Positions 29,874 to 39,575 are shown, numbered from the stretch's first letter. The stretch: DNA of 64,000 bases from Streptomyces sp. 840.1 (GCF_003751445.1 NZ_RJUU01000001.1:2547001-2611000); one strand, 5' to 3'. Notes: a model not told the origin generated them from the letters alone. Numbers and translations are program-made.

Positions 29874-31175
29874 GTGACCGAGACCAAGACCCGAAGCCCC
29901 GAGCTCCAGGCCGCCGCGGGTGCGATGGCGGGCCTGCGGCAGGACCTGATCCATGACGCGTTCGCCTACCGCCCGCTGCCGCCCATGCGGACCGACGGGC
30001 CGTTGACCCGGCGGCTGCCGGAGCGGCTGCGGGCCCGTGCCGGCTGGACCCCCCACGCGGTGGTGCTGGGGGCCGCGCTGATCGCGTTCATGCAGGGTTT
30101 CGCCAGCACCGGCAACGCCGGTGTCCTGCTGTCCGGGCTGCTGCCCGCCCTCTGCATCGCGATGACGCTGATCAGGCCGATCGGGGCGTTCTGGCTGTCG
30201 ATGGCGCTGATCCCGCTGACCGCGGTCCTCGGCGGCGGGGACGGGCCGTGGGGGCCCAGCTCCTTCTTCGCGCACCTGGCCGTGCTGAACCTCGTCGCGG
30301 CCCGGACCCGGCCGCGCACCGCCGCCTGGATGTGGGGTCTGACCCTGCTGCTCGGCACGCTCGTGGAGAACGTGGTCGGCCGGGGCACCGGTTCGGACAC
30401 CGCGGCCATGGCCGTGGCGTCCGCGTTCGCGCTGCTCGTCGTGAGCCTGGTGCAGATCCGCCGGGAGGCGGAGCGCGAGGTCACCGTGCAGCGCACCGTC
30501 ACCGCCGTCGAGCGCGACCGCCGCACACTCCTGGAGGAGCGCACCACCATCGCCCGCGAACTGCACGACGTCGTCGCCCATCACATGTCGGTCGTCGCGA
30601 TCCAGGCCGAGGCCGCCCCGTACCGGGTGGAGAATCCGCCGCCCGAGCTGGAGCAGGCCTTCATCACGATCCGGGAGAACGCCGTCGCGGCGCTCACCGA
30701 ACTGCGCCGGGTGCTCGGCGTCGTACGCGCCGAGGGCTACGAGGCGCCGGACGCGCCCCAGCCCACCCTGGCCGAGCTGGACCGTCTCCTCGCCAACGTC
30801 GGGGAGGCGGGCCTGGCGACGCGCAAGACGGTGACCGGCGCGGTGCGCGAACTGCCGCAGGGCGTCGAGCTGTCGGCGTACCGGATCATCCAGGAGGCCC
30901 TCAGCAACACCCTGCGGCACGCGCCGGGCGCCGCCGCCGAGGTCGAGATCGGCTATGTGCTGGGCGGCCTCGGACTGCGTGTCGTCAACGGCCCGCCGAC
31001 CGGCCCGGTGAAGCCCTCGCCGGGGGCCGGGCACGGGATCACCGGGATGCGGGAGCGGGTCGGGATGCTGAACGGTGAGATGACCGCCGAGACGACCTCG
31101 GACGGCGGCTACGAGGTCACCGCTTTCATCCCCGTCCAGCACACCCCCTCCGACACCCCTGTGGAGCAGGCATGA
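29874..31175 (+). CDS. Two-component sensor histidine kinase (HisKA_3 type)
   Basis: The 433-residue protein has about six membrane helices (residues 60-200), a coiled linker, and the HisKA_3 motif ARELHDVVAHHMSV with the phosphorylated His at residue 231. A HATPase domain follows (IIQEALSNTLRHAPGA as the N-box, GHGITGMRERVGMLNG as the G-box). No extracellular sensor domain is evident. The GTG at 29874 is used. The response-regulator ATG overlaps the stop (ATGA), so they form one operon. The signal is unknown. Confidence 0.93.
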   Translation: MTETKTRSPELQAAAGAMAGLRQDLIHDAFAYRPLPPMRTDGPLTRRLPERLRARAGWTPHAVVLGAALIAFMQGFASTGNAGVLLSGLLPALCIAMTLIRPIGAFWLSMALIPLTAVLGGGDGPWGPSSFFAHLAVLNLVAARTRPRTAAWMWGLTLLLGTLVENVVGRGTGSDTAAMAVASAFALLVVSLVQIRREAEREVTVQRTVTAVERDRRTLLEERTTIARELHDVVAHHMSVVAIQAEAAPYRVENPPPELEQAFITIRENAVAALTELRRVLGVVRAEGYEAPDAPQPTLAELDRLLANVGEAGLATRKTVTGAVRELPQGVELSAYRIIQEALSNTLRHAPGAAAEVEIGYVLGGLGLRVVNGPPTGPVKPSPGAGHGITGMRERVGMLNGEMTAETTSDGGYEVTAFIPVQHTPSDTPVEQA

Positions 31176-31867
31176 CGATGGCCCCGGACGCGGCGACTGC
31201 CCCGGACGCGACGATCCGCGTACTGATCGTCGACGACCAGATGATGGTCCGCGAGGGGTTCTCGGTGCTGCTCAACGCGATGCCGGGCATCGAGGTGGTG
31301 GGCGAGGCGGTCAACGGCCGCGAGGCGGTCTCGCAGGTCGCCGCCCTCCGCCCCGACGTGGTGCTGATGGACATCCGGATGCCGGAGCTGAACGGGATCG
31401 AGGCGACGCGCGAGATCGTCGCCGCCGACCGGGACGCCAAAGTACTGGTGCTGACCACCTTCGACCTCGACGAGTACGTCTACCAGGCGCTGCGCGCCGG
31501 CGCCTCGGGCTTCCTCCTCAAGGACGCCTCGGCCCGGCAACTCGCGGACGGGGTAAGGGTGGTGGCCTCCGGCGAGGCACTGCTCGCCCCCACTGTCACC
31601 AAGCGGCTGATCAACGAGTTCTCCAAGCTCGCGGCCGGCCCGCGCCCGCCCGCACTCGCCCGGATCGGTGACCTCACCGAGCGTGAGACGGAGGTGCTGG
31701 TCCTCATCGCCCAGGGCCTGTCGAACGGGGAGATCGCCTCGCACCTGGTGGTCGCGGAGTCCACGATCAAGACCCATGTGAGCCGCATCCTGGTCAAGCT
31801 GGGCCTGCGCGACCGCACGCAGGCGGCCGTCTTCGCCTACGAGGCCCGGCTGGTCACACCGGCCTGA
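31172..31867 (+). CDS. Response regulator, NarL/LuxR type
   Basis: A 231-residue partner of the preceding kinase. The receiver domain has the acidic pair D21-D22, the phospho-acceptor D67 in VLMDIRMPE, Thr in LTTFD and K117 in LLKDAS. The C-terminal LuxR-type helix-turn-helix has LTERETEVLVLIAQGLSNGEIA and ESTIKTHVSRILVKLGLRDR. The targets are unknown; the P450 gene downstream is one possibility. Confidence 0.95.
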   Translation: MTMAPDAATAPDATIRVLIVDDQMMVREGFSVLLNAMPGIEVVGEAVNGREAVSQVAALRPDVVLMDIRMPELNGIEATREIVAADRDAKVLVLTTFDLDEYVYQALRAGASGFLLKDASARQLADGVRVVASGEALLAPTVTKRLINEFSKLAAGPRPPALARIGDLTERETEVLVLIAQGLSNGEIASHLVVAESTIKTHVSRILVKLGLRDRTQAAVFAYEARLVTPA

Positions 31868-31978
31868 GACGCGGGCCGGGACGGGGCGGGCCGGGACGGG
31901 CCGGGACGGGAGGGGACGGGGCGGGGCGGGACAGGGGGAGACAGGGTGGGGCGGGGCAGGGCCGAGACAGGGCGGGGT
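31868..31978 (+). repeat. G-rich low-complexity tract
   Basis: Degenerate repeats of GGGACGG, GGGGCGGG and GACAGGG fill the gap after the response regulator. The + strand is almost purely G with interspersed A, C and T, with many GGG runs close enough for G-quadruplex formation. Confidence 0.75.
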
Positions 31979-32034
31979 GCGGTACCGGCAGGTGGGGGCT
32001 GGTCCGGTGGCGGGTGGCCGGTTAGCGTCGGTTC

Positions 32035-33270
32035 ATGAACCAGCCCCCGCGTGCCGCCTCCGGCCCCGCCGCCCCCTTCGACCCGTGGTCGGCGGCTTTC
32101 GTCGCCGACCCGTACCCCGCTTACGCCGAGCTGCGTGCCACCGGTCGGGCGCACTACTTCGAGCCCACCGACCAGTGGCTCGTCCCGCACCACGCCGATG
32201 TGTCCGCACTGCTTCGCGACCGGCGGCTGGGGCGGACGTATCTGCACCGGTTCACGCACGAGGAGTTCGGCCGGACCGCGCCGCCCGCCGAGCACGAGCC
32301 GTTCGAGACGCTCAACGGGCAGGGGCTGCTGGATCTGGAGCCCCCGGACCACACCCGGATCCGGCGGCTGGTCTCCAAGGCGTTCACCCCGCGTACCGTC
32401 GAGCAGCTCGCGCCGACGGTACGGCGGCTGGCCGCCGGGCTCGTCGACGACTTCGTCGCGCAGGGCGGGGGCGACCTGCTCACGGCGGTGGCGGAGCCGC
32501 TGCCCGTCGCCGTGATCGCGGAGATGCTCGGCATCCCGGAGTCCGACCGCGCCCCGCTGCGGCCCTGGTCGGCGGCGATCTGCGGAATGTACGAGCTGAA
32601 CCCGTCCGAGGAGACCGCCCGCGCCGCCGTGCGCGCCTCGGTCGACTTCTCCGCGTACCTGCGCGAGCTGATCGCCCAGCGGCGCGGCGATCCGGGGACG
32701 GATCTGATCTCCGCGCTCATCGCCGCCCACGACGAGGGCGAGCGGCTGACCGAGCAGGAGATGGTCTCCACCTGCGTGCTGCTGCTGAACGCGGGACACG
32801 AGGCGACCGTCAACACCACGGTGAACGGCTGGTGGACCCTGCTGCGCCACCCCGAGCAGCTGGCCGCGCTGCGGGCCGACCACGGGCTGCTGCCGTCCGC
32901 GATCGAGGAGCTGATGCGCTACGACACCCCGCTCCAGATGTTCGAGCGCTGGGTCCTCGACGACATCGAGATCGGCGGCACGGTCATCCCGCGCGGCTCC
33001 GAGGTGGCATTGCTCTTCGGCTCGGCCAACCGCGACCCGGCCCGCTTCCCCGACCCGGACACGCTGGACCTCGCCCGGCAGGAGAACCCGCACATCACCT
33101 TCGGCGCCGGCATCCACTTCTGTCTGGGCGCCCCGCTGGCCCGGGTGGAACTGGCAGCCTCCTTCGGGGAGTTGCTGCGCAAGGCGCCGGGCATGCGGCT
33201 GGCCGCGGAGCCGGAGTGGAACCCGGGCTACGTGATCCGGGGTGTGAAGGAGCTGCGCGTCGAGCTGTGA
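32035..33270 (+). CDS. Cytochrome P450
   Basis: A soluble bacterial P450 of 411 residues, of the CYP107-like kind. The I-helix motif LLNAGHEATVNTT, the K-helix ExxR (EELM-R) and the haem loop FGAGIHFCLGAPLAR with Cys363 are intact. It should need ferredoxin and reductase partners, none of which adjoin. The ATG at 32035 is used. It is alone, with no tailoring or polyketide genes nearby, so the substrate is open. It lies downstream of a two-component operon but behind a G-rich spacer. Confidence 0.94.
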   Translation: MNQPPRAASGPAAPFDPWSAAFVADPYPAYAELRATGRAHYFEPTDQWLVPHHADVSALLRDRRLGRTYLHRFTHEEFGRTAPPAEHEPFETLNGQGLLDLEPPDHTRIRRLVSKAFTPRTVEQLAPTVRRLAAGLVDDFVAQGGGDLLTAVAEPLPVAVIAEMLGIPESDRAPLRPWSAAICGMYELNPSEETARAAVRASVDFSAYLRELIAQRRGDPGTDLISALIAAHDEGERLTEQEMVSTCVLLLNAGHEATVNTTVNGWWTLLRHPEQLAALRADHGLLPSAIEELMRYDTPLQMFERWVLDDIEIGGTVIPRGSEVALLFGSANRDPARFPDPDTLDLARQENPHITFGAGIHFCLGAPLARVELAASFGELLRKAPGMRLAAEPEWNPGYVIRGVKELRVEL

Positions 33271-33275
33271 GCGGA

Positions 33276-33295
33276 CGGGCCGGGGTCCCGGCCCG
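33276..33295 (+). terminator. Terminator after the P450 gene
   Basis: A 9-bp GC-only stem (CGGGCCGGG / CCCGGCCCG) with a tight loop directly after the P450 stop, in front of a convergent gene. Confidence 0.65.
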
Positions 33296-33349
33296 CCGTA
33301 CCGGGCCCCGCGCCCCGGGTGCGGGCCGGGTGCGGCCACCGGTGCGTCC

Positions 33350-33727
33350 TCAGCAGACCGACCCGCACGGCGGCGGCGGCCCGTCGAGTACGCCGAACGT
33401 CACCCCGACGACGGCCAGTACCGCGAGGAGCGCCCCGAAGCCGAGGGCCCCGAGCCACCTCCCCCGGACGAGCCACAGCGTGCCCAGCGCGGCCGCGACA
33501 CCGCCGAGGGTCATGACCGGCAGCCCGTGCCAGAGCACGTCCCACTCGGAATGGCCCTCGATGCTGCCGAACAGCCCGCGCCGCGCGTAGGGCGCCCAGA
33601 CGAGCATTCCGGCCGTCGCCCCGGCTGCGGCCACGGCGAACCCGGCAATCCCGCTGAGGGCTTCCCGCCGGCTCTCCCGCCGCCCGTCCCGACCGGTGCC
33701 CGTACCAACGTTCGTACCGATGTCCAT
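33350..33727 (-). CDS. Small membrane protein, unknown function
   Basis: A 125-residue protein with a polar Arg-rich N-terminus and three predicted membrane helices (residues about 27-43, 67-85 and 92-113). The end is PPPPCGSVC, with two cysteines. The ATG at 33727 lies about 50 bases after the ABC permease stop on the same strand, so it may be the last gene of that operon. No family was recognised. Confidence 0.65.
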   Translation of the reverse strand: MDIGTNVGTGTGRDGRRESRREALSGIAGFAVAAAGATAGMLVWAPYARRGLFGSIEGHSEWDVLWHGLPVMTLGGVAAALGTLWLVRGRWLGALGFGALLAVLAVVGVTFGVLDGPPPPCGSVC

Positions 33728-33775
33728 ATCGGCGGGGACGCCTGCGGGGAGCCCCGGGGTTGCGGGCCGTGGCGC

Positions 33776-35407
33776 TCAGTTCAGCATGTCGCGCCGTCGC
33801 AGCGCGGCCAGACCGCCGGCCGTGAGGGCGGCCGCGAGCACGGTGAGCAGGACCACCGCACCCCACACCAGCTCCGCCCCAGGCAGCTTCGGCAGGTGCG
33901 TGAACGGCGACAGGTCCATCACCGGCTGCGGCAGATCCAGGGCCGGTCCTATCCAGCCCAGCGCCAGACAGATCCCCACCAGCCCCCAGGCGGCCGAGGC
34001 GGCCTTCGGGAGCGCCCCGTACAGCAGGACCGTCACCCCGCCGAGCAGCCAGACGGCGGGCAGTTGTACCAGTGCGGCGCCGAGCACGGCGGGCAGTTCG
34101 TGCCCGTACCCGGCGGCGAGACCGAGGCCGCCGGCCGCCATGATCAGGGCCGCGCCGCCGAAGGCGATGAACAGATGACCGGCCGCCCAGCCGATCCGGC
34201 CGACCCCGCCTGCCAGCACCGGTTCGGCCCGTCCGCCGGTCTCCTCGTGGTGGAGACGCAGCACCGAGGAGACGATGTACAGCGCCGCCACCGTGCCGAG
34301 CACGGAGACCATCGAGGCGAGGAACGCGTCGGTCAGACCCGCCTGGCCGCCCATCCGCTCGAAGATCTGCTTGGTCTTCTCGTTGTCCCCCACGAGATCG
34401 GCCGCCCCGCCCGTCAGCCCGCCGAAGACGGCACCGACCGCGCCGAACGCCACCGTCCACCCCAGCAGCGCACCGCGCTGGAGCCGCAGGGCGAGGCCGA
34501 AGGCGGTGGAGATCCTGCCCCGGGCAGGCCCCGGCCGCGTCGCCAGGAAGCTCATGCCGACATCGCGCCGCCCCGCCAGTACGTACGCCGCGGCGCACTG
34601 CACCGCCACCGCGCCGGCGATCACCAGGAGCACCCACCACCGCTCGTCCGCGTACGGTCTGACGTTCTCGGCCCAGCCGATCGGGGAGAGCCAGGTGAAG
34701 ACGGACGAACCGTCGTCCGTCGCGGAATCGCCCGCCGCCTTCAGGACGAACGCGGCGCCGACCACCGCGGCGGTCAGCCCCTTCGCGAGCCGGGCGCTCT
34801 CGGTGAACTGGGCGGCGATCGCGGCGGTGCAGGCGAACAGCACACCGACCCCGGCGACGGCCAGCGCTATCGCCACCGCCCCGGCCCCGCCCGCCCCCGA
34901 CCCGGCCATCCCGGCCATGATCACCAGGGCCAGCGCGGCATTGGCGGTCACGGCGGCGAGCAGGGCGGCGGTCAGCGGGGCGCGGCGGCCCACCATGGCC
35001 GAGGAGAGCATCTCCTGACGGCCGGTCTCCTCCTCCTCGCGGGTGTGCCGTACGACGATCACCAGGCTCATCACCGCGGCCAGCGCGGCGCCGAAGGCGA
35101 TCATGCGCCAGCTGACGAGCCCGCCGACGGAGTCGCTGAACACCGGCCCGTACATCGCGCGCAGGGAGCTGTTGCCGTTCATCGAGGCGGCGAGGGCGGC
35201 GCGCTGGGCCTCGGTGCCGTAGAGCGAGGAGATGGACTTGCCGACGGAGGAGAACGAGCCGCCGAGCACGAGCACCCAGAGCGGCATGATGATCCGGTCG
35301 CGCCGCAGAGCGAGCCTCAGCAGGGCCCAGGTCCCCGCGAGCTGTCCGGTGCCGGTCCCGGTCCGGCGCCCGGTGCCGGCCGGTGCGGGCACGGCCACGG
35401 CGGTCAT
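33776..35407 (-). CDS. ABC-2 type exporter permease
   Basis: A 543-residue integral membrane protein with about 12 hydrophobic segments, two repeats of six, like the TlrC-unrelated exporter permeases often found with drug ABC ATPases in Streptomyces. The N-terminus has [20 protein letters not shown], and the conserved [17 protein letters not shown] and [20 protein letters not shown] loops recur once in each half, indicating internal duplication. The start overlaps the ATPase stop (ATGA). Together they form one exporter whose cargo is unknown. Confidence 0.88.
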   Translation of the reverse strand: MTAVAVPAPAGTGRRTGTGTGQLAGTWALLRLALRRDRIIMPLWVLVLGGSFSSVGKSISSLYGTEAQRAALAASMNGNSSLRAMYGPVFSDSVGGLVSWRMIAFGAALAAVMSLVIVVRHTREEEETGRQEMLSSAMVGRRAPLTAALLAAVTANAALALVIMAGMAGSGAGGAGAVAIALAVAGVGVLFACTAAIAAQFTESARLAKGLTAAVVGAAFVLKAAGDSATDDGSSVFTWLSPIGWAENVRPYADERWWVLLVIAGAVAVQCAAAYVLAGRRDVGMSFLATRPGPARGRISTAFGLALRLQRGALLGWTVAFGAVGAVFGGLTGGAADLVGDNEKTKQIFERMGGQAGLTDAFLASMVSVLGTVAALYIVSSVLRLHHEETGGRAEPVLAGGVGRIGWAAGHLFIAFGGAALIMAAGGLGLAAGYGHELPAVLGAALVQLPAVWLLGGVTVLLYGALPKAASAAWGLVGICLALGWIGPALDLPQPVMDLSPFTHLPKLPGAELVWGAVVLLTVLAAALTAGGLAALRRRDMLN

Positions 35408-36354
35408 CGCGCCACCACTCCCGTCCCGGCCTTCGCGCCCGGTCCGGCCCCCGCGTCCGCCGCGGTCCCCGTATCCGCCGTGTAGTGCCGCAGGAACAGC
35501 TCCTCCAGCGTGGGCGGGGTGCTGGTCAGCGAACGCACCCCGGACGCGGTGAGCGATCTCAGGACGGCGTCGAGCTTGTCCGTGTCGACCTGGAGCGAGA
35601 CCTCGTACCCCCGCACGTCCAGATCGTGCACACCGGGGAGGCCCGCCAGCCCCTCGGGCTCACCGGCCAGCTCGGCCTTGATGTTCGTCCGCGTCAGATG
35701 GCGCATCCCGGCCAGTGACCCCGTCTCCACCGTCCGGCCCTGGCGGATGATGCTGACCCGGTCGCAGAGCGACTCGACCTCGCTGAGGATGTGGCTGGAC
35801 AGCAGGACCGTGCGCCCGCGCTCGCGCTCCTCGGCGACGCAGCTCTGGAAGACCTCCTCCATCAGCGGGTCCAGCCCGCTGGTCGGCTCGTCCAGGATCA
35901 GCAGGTCCACATCGGAGGCGAACGCGGCGACCAGCGCGACCTTCTGCCGGTTCCCCTTGGAGTACGTGCGCCCCTTCTTCGTCGGGTCGAGCTCGAACCG
36001 CTCCACCAGGTCGGCGCGGCGGGCGTCGTCCAGCCCGCCGCGCAGCCGCCCGTACAGATCGATCACCTCGCCGCCCGAGAGGTTGCGCCACAGCGTGACG
36101 TCACCGGGGACGTAGGCCACCCGCCGGTGCAGCTCCACCGCGTCGCGCCAGGGGTCGCGGCCGAGCAGCTGGGCGGCGCCGGAGTCGGCACGCAGCAGGC
36201 CCAGCAGTACCCGGATGGTCGTGGACTTCCCCGACCCATTGGGCCCGAGAAAGCCGTGGACCTCACCGGACTCGACGGTCAGGTCGAGCCCGTCCAGCGC
36301 ATGCGTCCGGCCGAACGACTTGTGCAGTCCGGCCACGGTGATTGCCTTCGTCAT
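35404..36354 (-). CDS. ABC exporter ATP-binding protein
   Basis: A 316-residue ATPase with Walker [11 protein letters not shown], a signature-like [15 protein letters not shown] in place of LSGGQ, Walker [13 protein letters not shown] and the H-loop [10 protein letters not shown] drug-exporter-type C-terminal extension follows. It is transcribed with the permease and divergently from a GbsR/MarR-type regulator whose likely operator lies in the gap. This suggests ligand-inducible export. Confidence 0.94.
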   Translation of the reverse strand: MTKAITVAGLHKSFGRTHALDGLDLTVESGEVHGFLGPNGSGKSTTIRVLLGLLRADSGAAQLLGRDPWRDAVELHRRVAYVPGDVTLWRNLSGGEVIDLYGRLRGGLDDARRADLVERFELDPTKKGRTYSKGNRQKVALVAAFASDVDLLILDEPTSGLDPLMEEVFQSCVAEERERGRTVLLSSHILSEVESLCDRVSIIRQGRTVETGSLAGMRHLTRTNIKAELAGEPEGLAGLPGVHDLDVRGYEVSLQVDTDKLDAVLRSLTASGVRSLTSTPPTLEELFLRHYTADTGTAADAGAGPGAKAGTGVVAR

Positions 36355-36374
36355 GATTTTGAACGTACGCTACT

Positions 36375-36390
36375 TTCACAAATTTGTGAA
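36375..36390. promoter_or_regulatory. Operator candidate for the GbsR/MarR-type regulator
   Basis: TTCACAAATTTGTGAA is a perfect 16-base palindrome in the AT-rich divergent promoter of the ABC exporter and the regulator. Its position 20 bases from the ATPase start suits repression of the exporter. Confidence 0.75.
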
Positions 36391-36479
36391 GTTAAGGAAA
36401 CGTATAAACTTCGGACGAGTGACGGCACCGCTGCCGGTGCCGACGCCGGGACGGGTACCCGGGTGGATACAGGGAGACG

Positions 36480-37106
36480 ATGGAGCTGATGAGCAGCGAG
36501 TCCGCGGAGAACACAGAGGACCGGAAGGACGCGGCCGGGGCCCCAGCGCAGCGCGACGCGGAGGCGGTCTCGCGCTTCGTCGAGCGGTTCGCGTCCGACA
36601 TGACCGAGGCGGGGATGCAGCGGATGGCGTCCCGGGTCTTCGCCGCCCTGCTCGCCGACGACGACGCCTCGATGACCTCGGCCGAGCTCGCCCTGGCGCT
36701 GCAGATCAGCCCGGCCGCCGTGTCCGGTGCGGTGAATTACCTCACGCAGGTCAGCATGGTCGGCCGCGAACGCGAACCGGGCTCGCGCCGCGACCGCTAC
36801 CGCCTGCACAACGAGATCTGGTACACCACCTTCGCCAGCCGCGACCAGGTGCTGACCCGCTGGGAGCGCACCCTTCGGGACGGGGCCCGCACGCTCGGCG
36901 AGCACACGCCCGCCGGCGCCCGGATCGCCGAGACGGCGGCCTTCTTCGAGTTCCTGCAGTCGGAGCTGGAGGGGCTCATGGCCCGCTGGCACGACCACCG
37001 CAAGACGCTCGACCTCCCGGCGGCCGACGGGGGCGCGGGCGGCCGATACACGTCCGACGAGGGCGCGGGCGGCCGATACGCGTCCGACGGGGGCGCGGAC
37101 ACCTGA
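36480..37106 (+). CDS. GbsR/MarR-type transcriptional regulator
   Basis: A 208-residue winged-helix protein of the GbsR/MarR kind often found beside exporters. SRFVERFASDMTEAGMQRMASRVFAALLA, split here as helix 1, is followed by the recognition region LALALQISPAAVSGAVNYL and the wing GSRRDRYRL. The C-terminus contains two copies of a ten-residue unit (EGAGGRYTSD-like), encoded by a 30-base tandem repeat. It is divergent from the ABC exporter. It probably represses it. Confidence 0.9.
   Translation: MELMSSESAENTEDRKDAAGAPAQRDAEAVSRFVERFASDMTEAGMQRMASRVFAALLADDDASMTSAELALALQISPAAVSGAVNYLTQVSMVGREREPGSRRDRYRLHNEIWYTTFASRDQVLTRWERTLRDGARTLGEHTPAGARIAETAAFFEFLQSELEGLMARWHDHRKTLDLPAADGGAGGRYTSDEGAGGRYASDGGADT
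37031..37099 (+). repeat. 30-base tandem repeat in the 3' end of the regulator gene
   Basis: Two near-identical units (37031-37060 and 37061-37090) differ at two positions and are followed by a 9-base partial third unit. The period is a multiple of three, so the frame is kept. Confidence 0.85.
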
Positions 37107-37140
37107 AGGCTGAAGGCACCCGCGCCCCGGCCCGGGGGAC

Positions 37141-37998
37141 CTACCCCGCCGGCACCGGCAGCATCAGCCCCCACGCGCCCGCCCGCACCGTCCAGGTGCG
37201 TGTCCGCACCGGCCCGCCGACCTGTATGTCCGCGCGGTAGCGGAAATCGGGTCCGGAGACCGTGACGGCCTTGGCCCCCGTGGTGACCGGGTCGCCGTCC
37301 GTCGGGTGGATCGTCACCTCCGCGAGGCCGCCGTCCCCGCACCCCGAGGTCACCGTCACCGATTCGACCGGGCGGTCCAGATCGTTCAGCAGGATCCCGT
37401 CCGCCTCGATCCGCAGCCGGTGCGTGCGCAGCGGCGCGGGCAGCGCGGAGGGCGCGGGGCGTACCAGGGTCCGGACCAGGGAGCGGCAGGTGTCCCAGAC
37501 CGCGGTGACGCCCGAATGGGACCCCTCCGTGCCCGGTGCGCTGCTCGGCGCCGGGATGCGCAGCGCGCCGAGCACCACGCCGTCGCTGTCGTCGACCATC
37601 AGGTCCAGGCGCCGCACGGCGCCGTCGAGCGCGGTGCGGGCGGCCGCCACCGCACTCGTCGGCACGCCGAGCGAACGGGCGAGTTCCAGGGCCGCCGCCG
37701 CGCCGACCGGGATCAGCGAAAGGGCATTTCCGGCCGGTTCCCGCTCCCGGTGCAGCTGGGCCACCGCCCGCCGCAGCGCCCGGTCGTCACCGATCACCAC
37801 CGGCCGCCGGCCGCCCCTGCGGGAGAGGGCCCGTGCGAACTCCTCAGGGCCGTCGGGAAGGCAGATCTTGGCGTGCGAGCCCGCGCTCAGCACGTCCTTC
37901 GCGATCCGGACGGACTCGCCGTCCGTCCTGCGGGCGACCGGATCGATCACCACCAGCAGATGGGGCGCACCGTTACCGGGGGGCTGGGCAGCCGACAC
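37141..37998 (-). CDS. Diacylglycerol-kinase-like protein with degenerate catalytic motifs
   Basis: A protein of about 285 residues with the two-domain layout of DAGK/sphingosine-kinase-like enzymes. The usual GGDGT motif appears as VIGDDRALRRA, and the GTGNDxAR motif as IPVGAAAALELARSLGVP, so ATP and lipid handling residues are not conserved. It may be inactive or have another substrate. I chose the GTG at 37998, preceded by GAGGAAGGACCGAG, over the ATG at 38031, which lacks a ribosome site and lies at the edge of a hairpin. It is divergent from purA. Confidence 0.72.
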   Translation of the reverse strand: MSAAQPPGNGAPHLLVVIDPVARRTDGESVRIAKDVLSAGSHAKICLPDGPEEFARALSRRGGRRPVVIGDDRALRRAVAQLHREREPAGNALSLIPVGAAAALELARSLGVPTSAVAAARTALDGAVRRLDLMVDDSDGVVLGALRIPAPSSAPGTEGSHSGVTAVWDTCRSLVRTLVRPAPSALPAPLRTHRLRIEADGILLNDLDRPVESVTVTSGCGDGGLAEVTIHPTDGDPVTTGAKAVTVSGPDFRYRADIQVGGPVRTRTWTVRAGAWGLMLPVPAG

Positions 37999-38032
37999 CT
38001 CGGTCCTTCCTCGGGTAGCATCTTGGTGCAAG

Positions 38033-38060
38033 AGCCCCTTGCGCTATTGCGCCAGGGGCT
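38033..38060. promoter_or_regulatory. Stem-loop in the purA upstream region
   Basis: AGCCCCTTGCGC and GCGCCAGGGGCT form a 12-bp stem with one mismatch around a TATT loop, in the divergent gap before purA. It may be an attenuator-like or operator element. Confidence 0.4.
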
Positions 38061-38107
38061 TGGTCTATTCCGGGGCACCCGGTTCGACGGTTCAGGCCTT
38101 GTCGTAC

Positions 38108-38132
38108 AACGTCGTACGGCATGTACGACGTT
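38108..38132. promoter_or_regulatory. Inverted repeat in the purA leader
   Basis: AACGTCGTAC-GGCAT-GTACGACGTT is a perfect 10+10 repeat with a 5-base spacer, 52 bases before the purA start. Further partial copies of GTCGTAC and CGTAC flank it. It fits a protein-binding operator. Confidence 0.5.
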
Positions 38133-38184
38133 TACGTACGCCCCCTGACCTTGGACATGCCCCGCCCGGAAGGGGTGTACGCCT

Positions 38185-39468
38185 GTGCCCGCACTTGTGC
38201 TGCTCGGTGCTCAGTGGGGTGACGAGGGCAAGGGGAAGGCCACCGACCTCCTCGGTGGATCCGTGGACTATGTGGTGCGATACCAGGGCGGCAACAATGC
38301 CGGCCACACGGTTGTCGTCGGCGACCAGAAGTACGCACTGCATCTCCTCCCCTCCGGAATCCTGTCACCGGGGTGTACCCCGGTCATCGGGAACGGTGTC
38401 GTGGTCGACCCGGCCGTCCTGCTCTCCGAGCTGAGTGGGCTGAACGACCGCGGCGTGGACACGTCCAAGCTGCTGATCAGCGGTAACGCCCATTTGATCA
38501 CCCCGTACAACGTCACGGTCGACAAGGTGACGGAACGGTTCCTCGGGAAGCGCAAGATCGGCACGACCGGGCGCGGCATCGGCCCGACGTACGCCGACAA
38601 GATCAACCGGGTCGGCATCCGCGTCCAGGACCTCTACGACGAGTCGATCCTGGAGCAGAAGGTCGAGGCGGCCCTGGAGCAGAAGAACCAGCTCCTGGCC
38701 AAGGTCTTCAACCGGCGCGCGATCGAGACCGGCAAGGTCGTCGAGGACATGCTCCAGTACGCGGAGCAGATCAAGCCCTTCGTCGCCGACACCTCGCTGA
38801 TCCTGAACGACGCCATCGAGGCGGGCAAGGTCGTCCTCTTCGAGGGCGGTCAGGGCACGCTGCTCGACGTCGACCACGGCACGTACCCCTTCGTCACCTC
38901 GTCGAACCCGACCGCGGGCGGCGCCTGCACCGGTTCCGGCGTGGGACCGACGAAGATCAGCCGCGTCATCGGCATCCTCAAGGCCTATACGACGCGCGTC
39001 GGCGCCGGTCCGTTCCCGACCGAGCTGCTCGACGAGGACGGCGAGGCGCTGCGCCGCATCGGTGGCGAGCGCGGTGTCACCACCGGCCGTGACCGCCGCT
39101 GCGGCTGGTTCGACGCCCCGATCGCGCGGTACGCGACCCGGGTCAACGGTCTCACCGACTTCTTCCTCACCAAGCTGGACGTGCTGACCGGCTGGGAGCA
39201 GATCCCGGTGTGCGTGGCGTACGAGATCGACGGCAAGCGCGTCGAGGAGCTCCCGTACAACCAGACCGACTTCCACCACGCGAAGCCCATCTACGAGATG
39301 CTGCCGGGCTGGTCGGAGGACATCACCAAGGCGAAGACCTTCTCCGACCTGCCGAAGAACGCGCAGGCCTACGTGAAGGCGCTGGAGGAGATGTCCGGCG
39401 CCCCGATCTCCGCGATCGGCGTCGGCCCCGGCCGGACCGAGACGATCGAGATCAACTCGTTCCTGTAG
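38185..39468 (+). CDS. purA: Adenylosuccinate synthetase
   Basis: Converts IMP and aspartate to adenylosuccinate with GTP, on the AMP branch of purine synthesis. The 427-residue protein begins [15 protein letters not shown], with the catalytic Asp and phosphate loop, followed by [27 protein letters not shown] and the GTP-contacting [10 protein letters not shown]. The GTG at 38185 is used. It ends at a long hairpin, after which the defence island starts. Confidence 0.98.
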   Translation: MPALVLLGAQWGDEGKGKATDLLGGSVDYVVRYQGGNNAGHTVVVGDQKYALHLLPSGILSPGCTPVIGNGVVVDPAVLLSELSGLNDRGVDTSKLLISGNAHLITPYNVTVDKVTERFLGKRKIGTTGRGIGPTYADKINRVGIRVQDLYDESILEQKVEAALEQKNQLLAKVFNRRAIETGKVVEDMLQYAEQIKPFVADTSLILNDAIEAGKVVLFEGGQGTLLDVDHGTYPFVTSSNPTAGGACTGSGVGPTKISRVIGILKAYTTRVGAGPFPTELLDEDGEALRRIGGERGVTTGRDRRCGWFDAPIARYATRVNGLTDFFLTKLDVLTGWEQIPVCVAYEIDGKRVEELPYNQTDFHHAKPIYEMLPGWSEDITKAKTFSDLPKNAQAYVKALEEMSGAPISAIGVGPGRTETIEINSFL

Positions 39469-39475
39469 GGAACAC

Positions 39476-39518
39476 CACGGTGGCGGCCGACAGTCATGAC
39501 CCGTCGGCCGCCACCGTG
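39476..39518 (+). terminator. Terminator after purA
   Basis: A perfect 16-bp stem (CACGGTGGCGGCCGAC and its complement) with an 11-base loop, seven bases after the purA stop. Confidence 0.88.
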
Positions 39519-39575
39519 CACCCGCACCCGCGGGCCGTGTGGTGTGACTAATGTGTCCGCCATGAAGGAGCCAGG

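Noticed and set aside
39469..39575. Integration site or direct repeats marking the edge of the defence island
   Set aside because: The gap holds the purA terminator and a short leader. I saw no integrase gene, tRNA end or matching repeat at the far edge near 52134.
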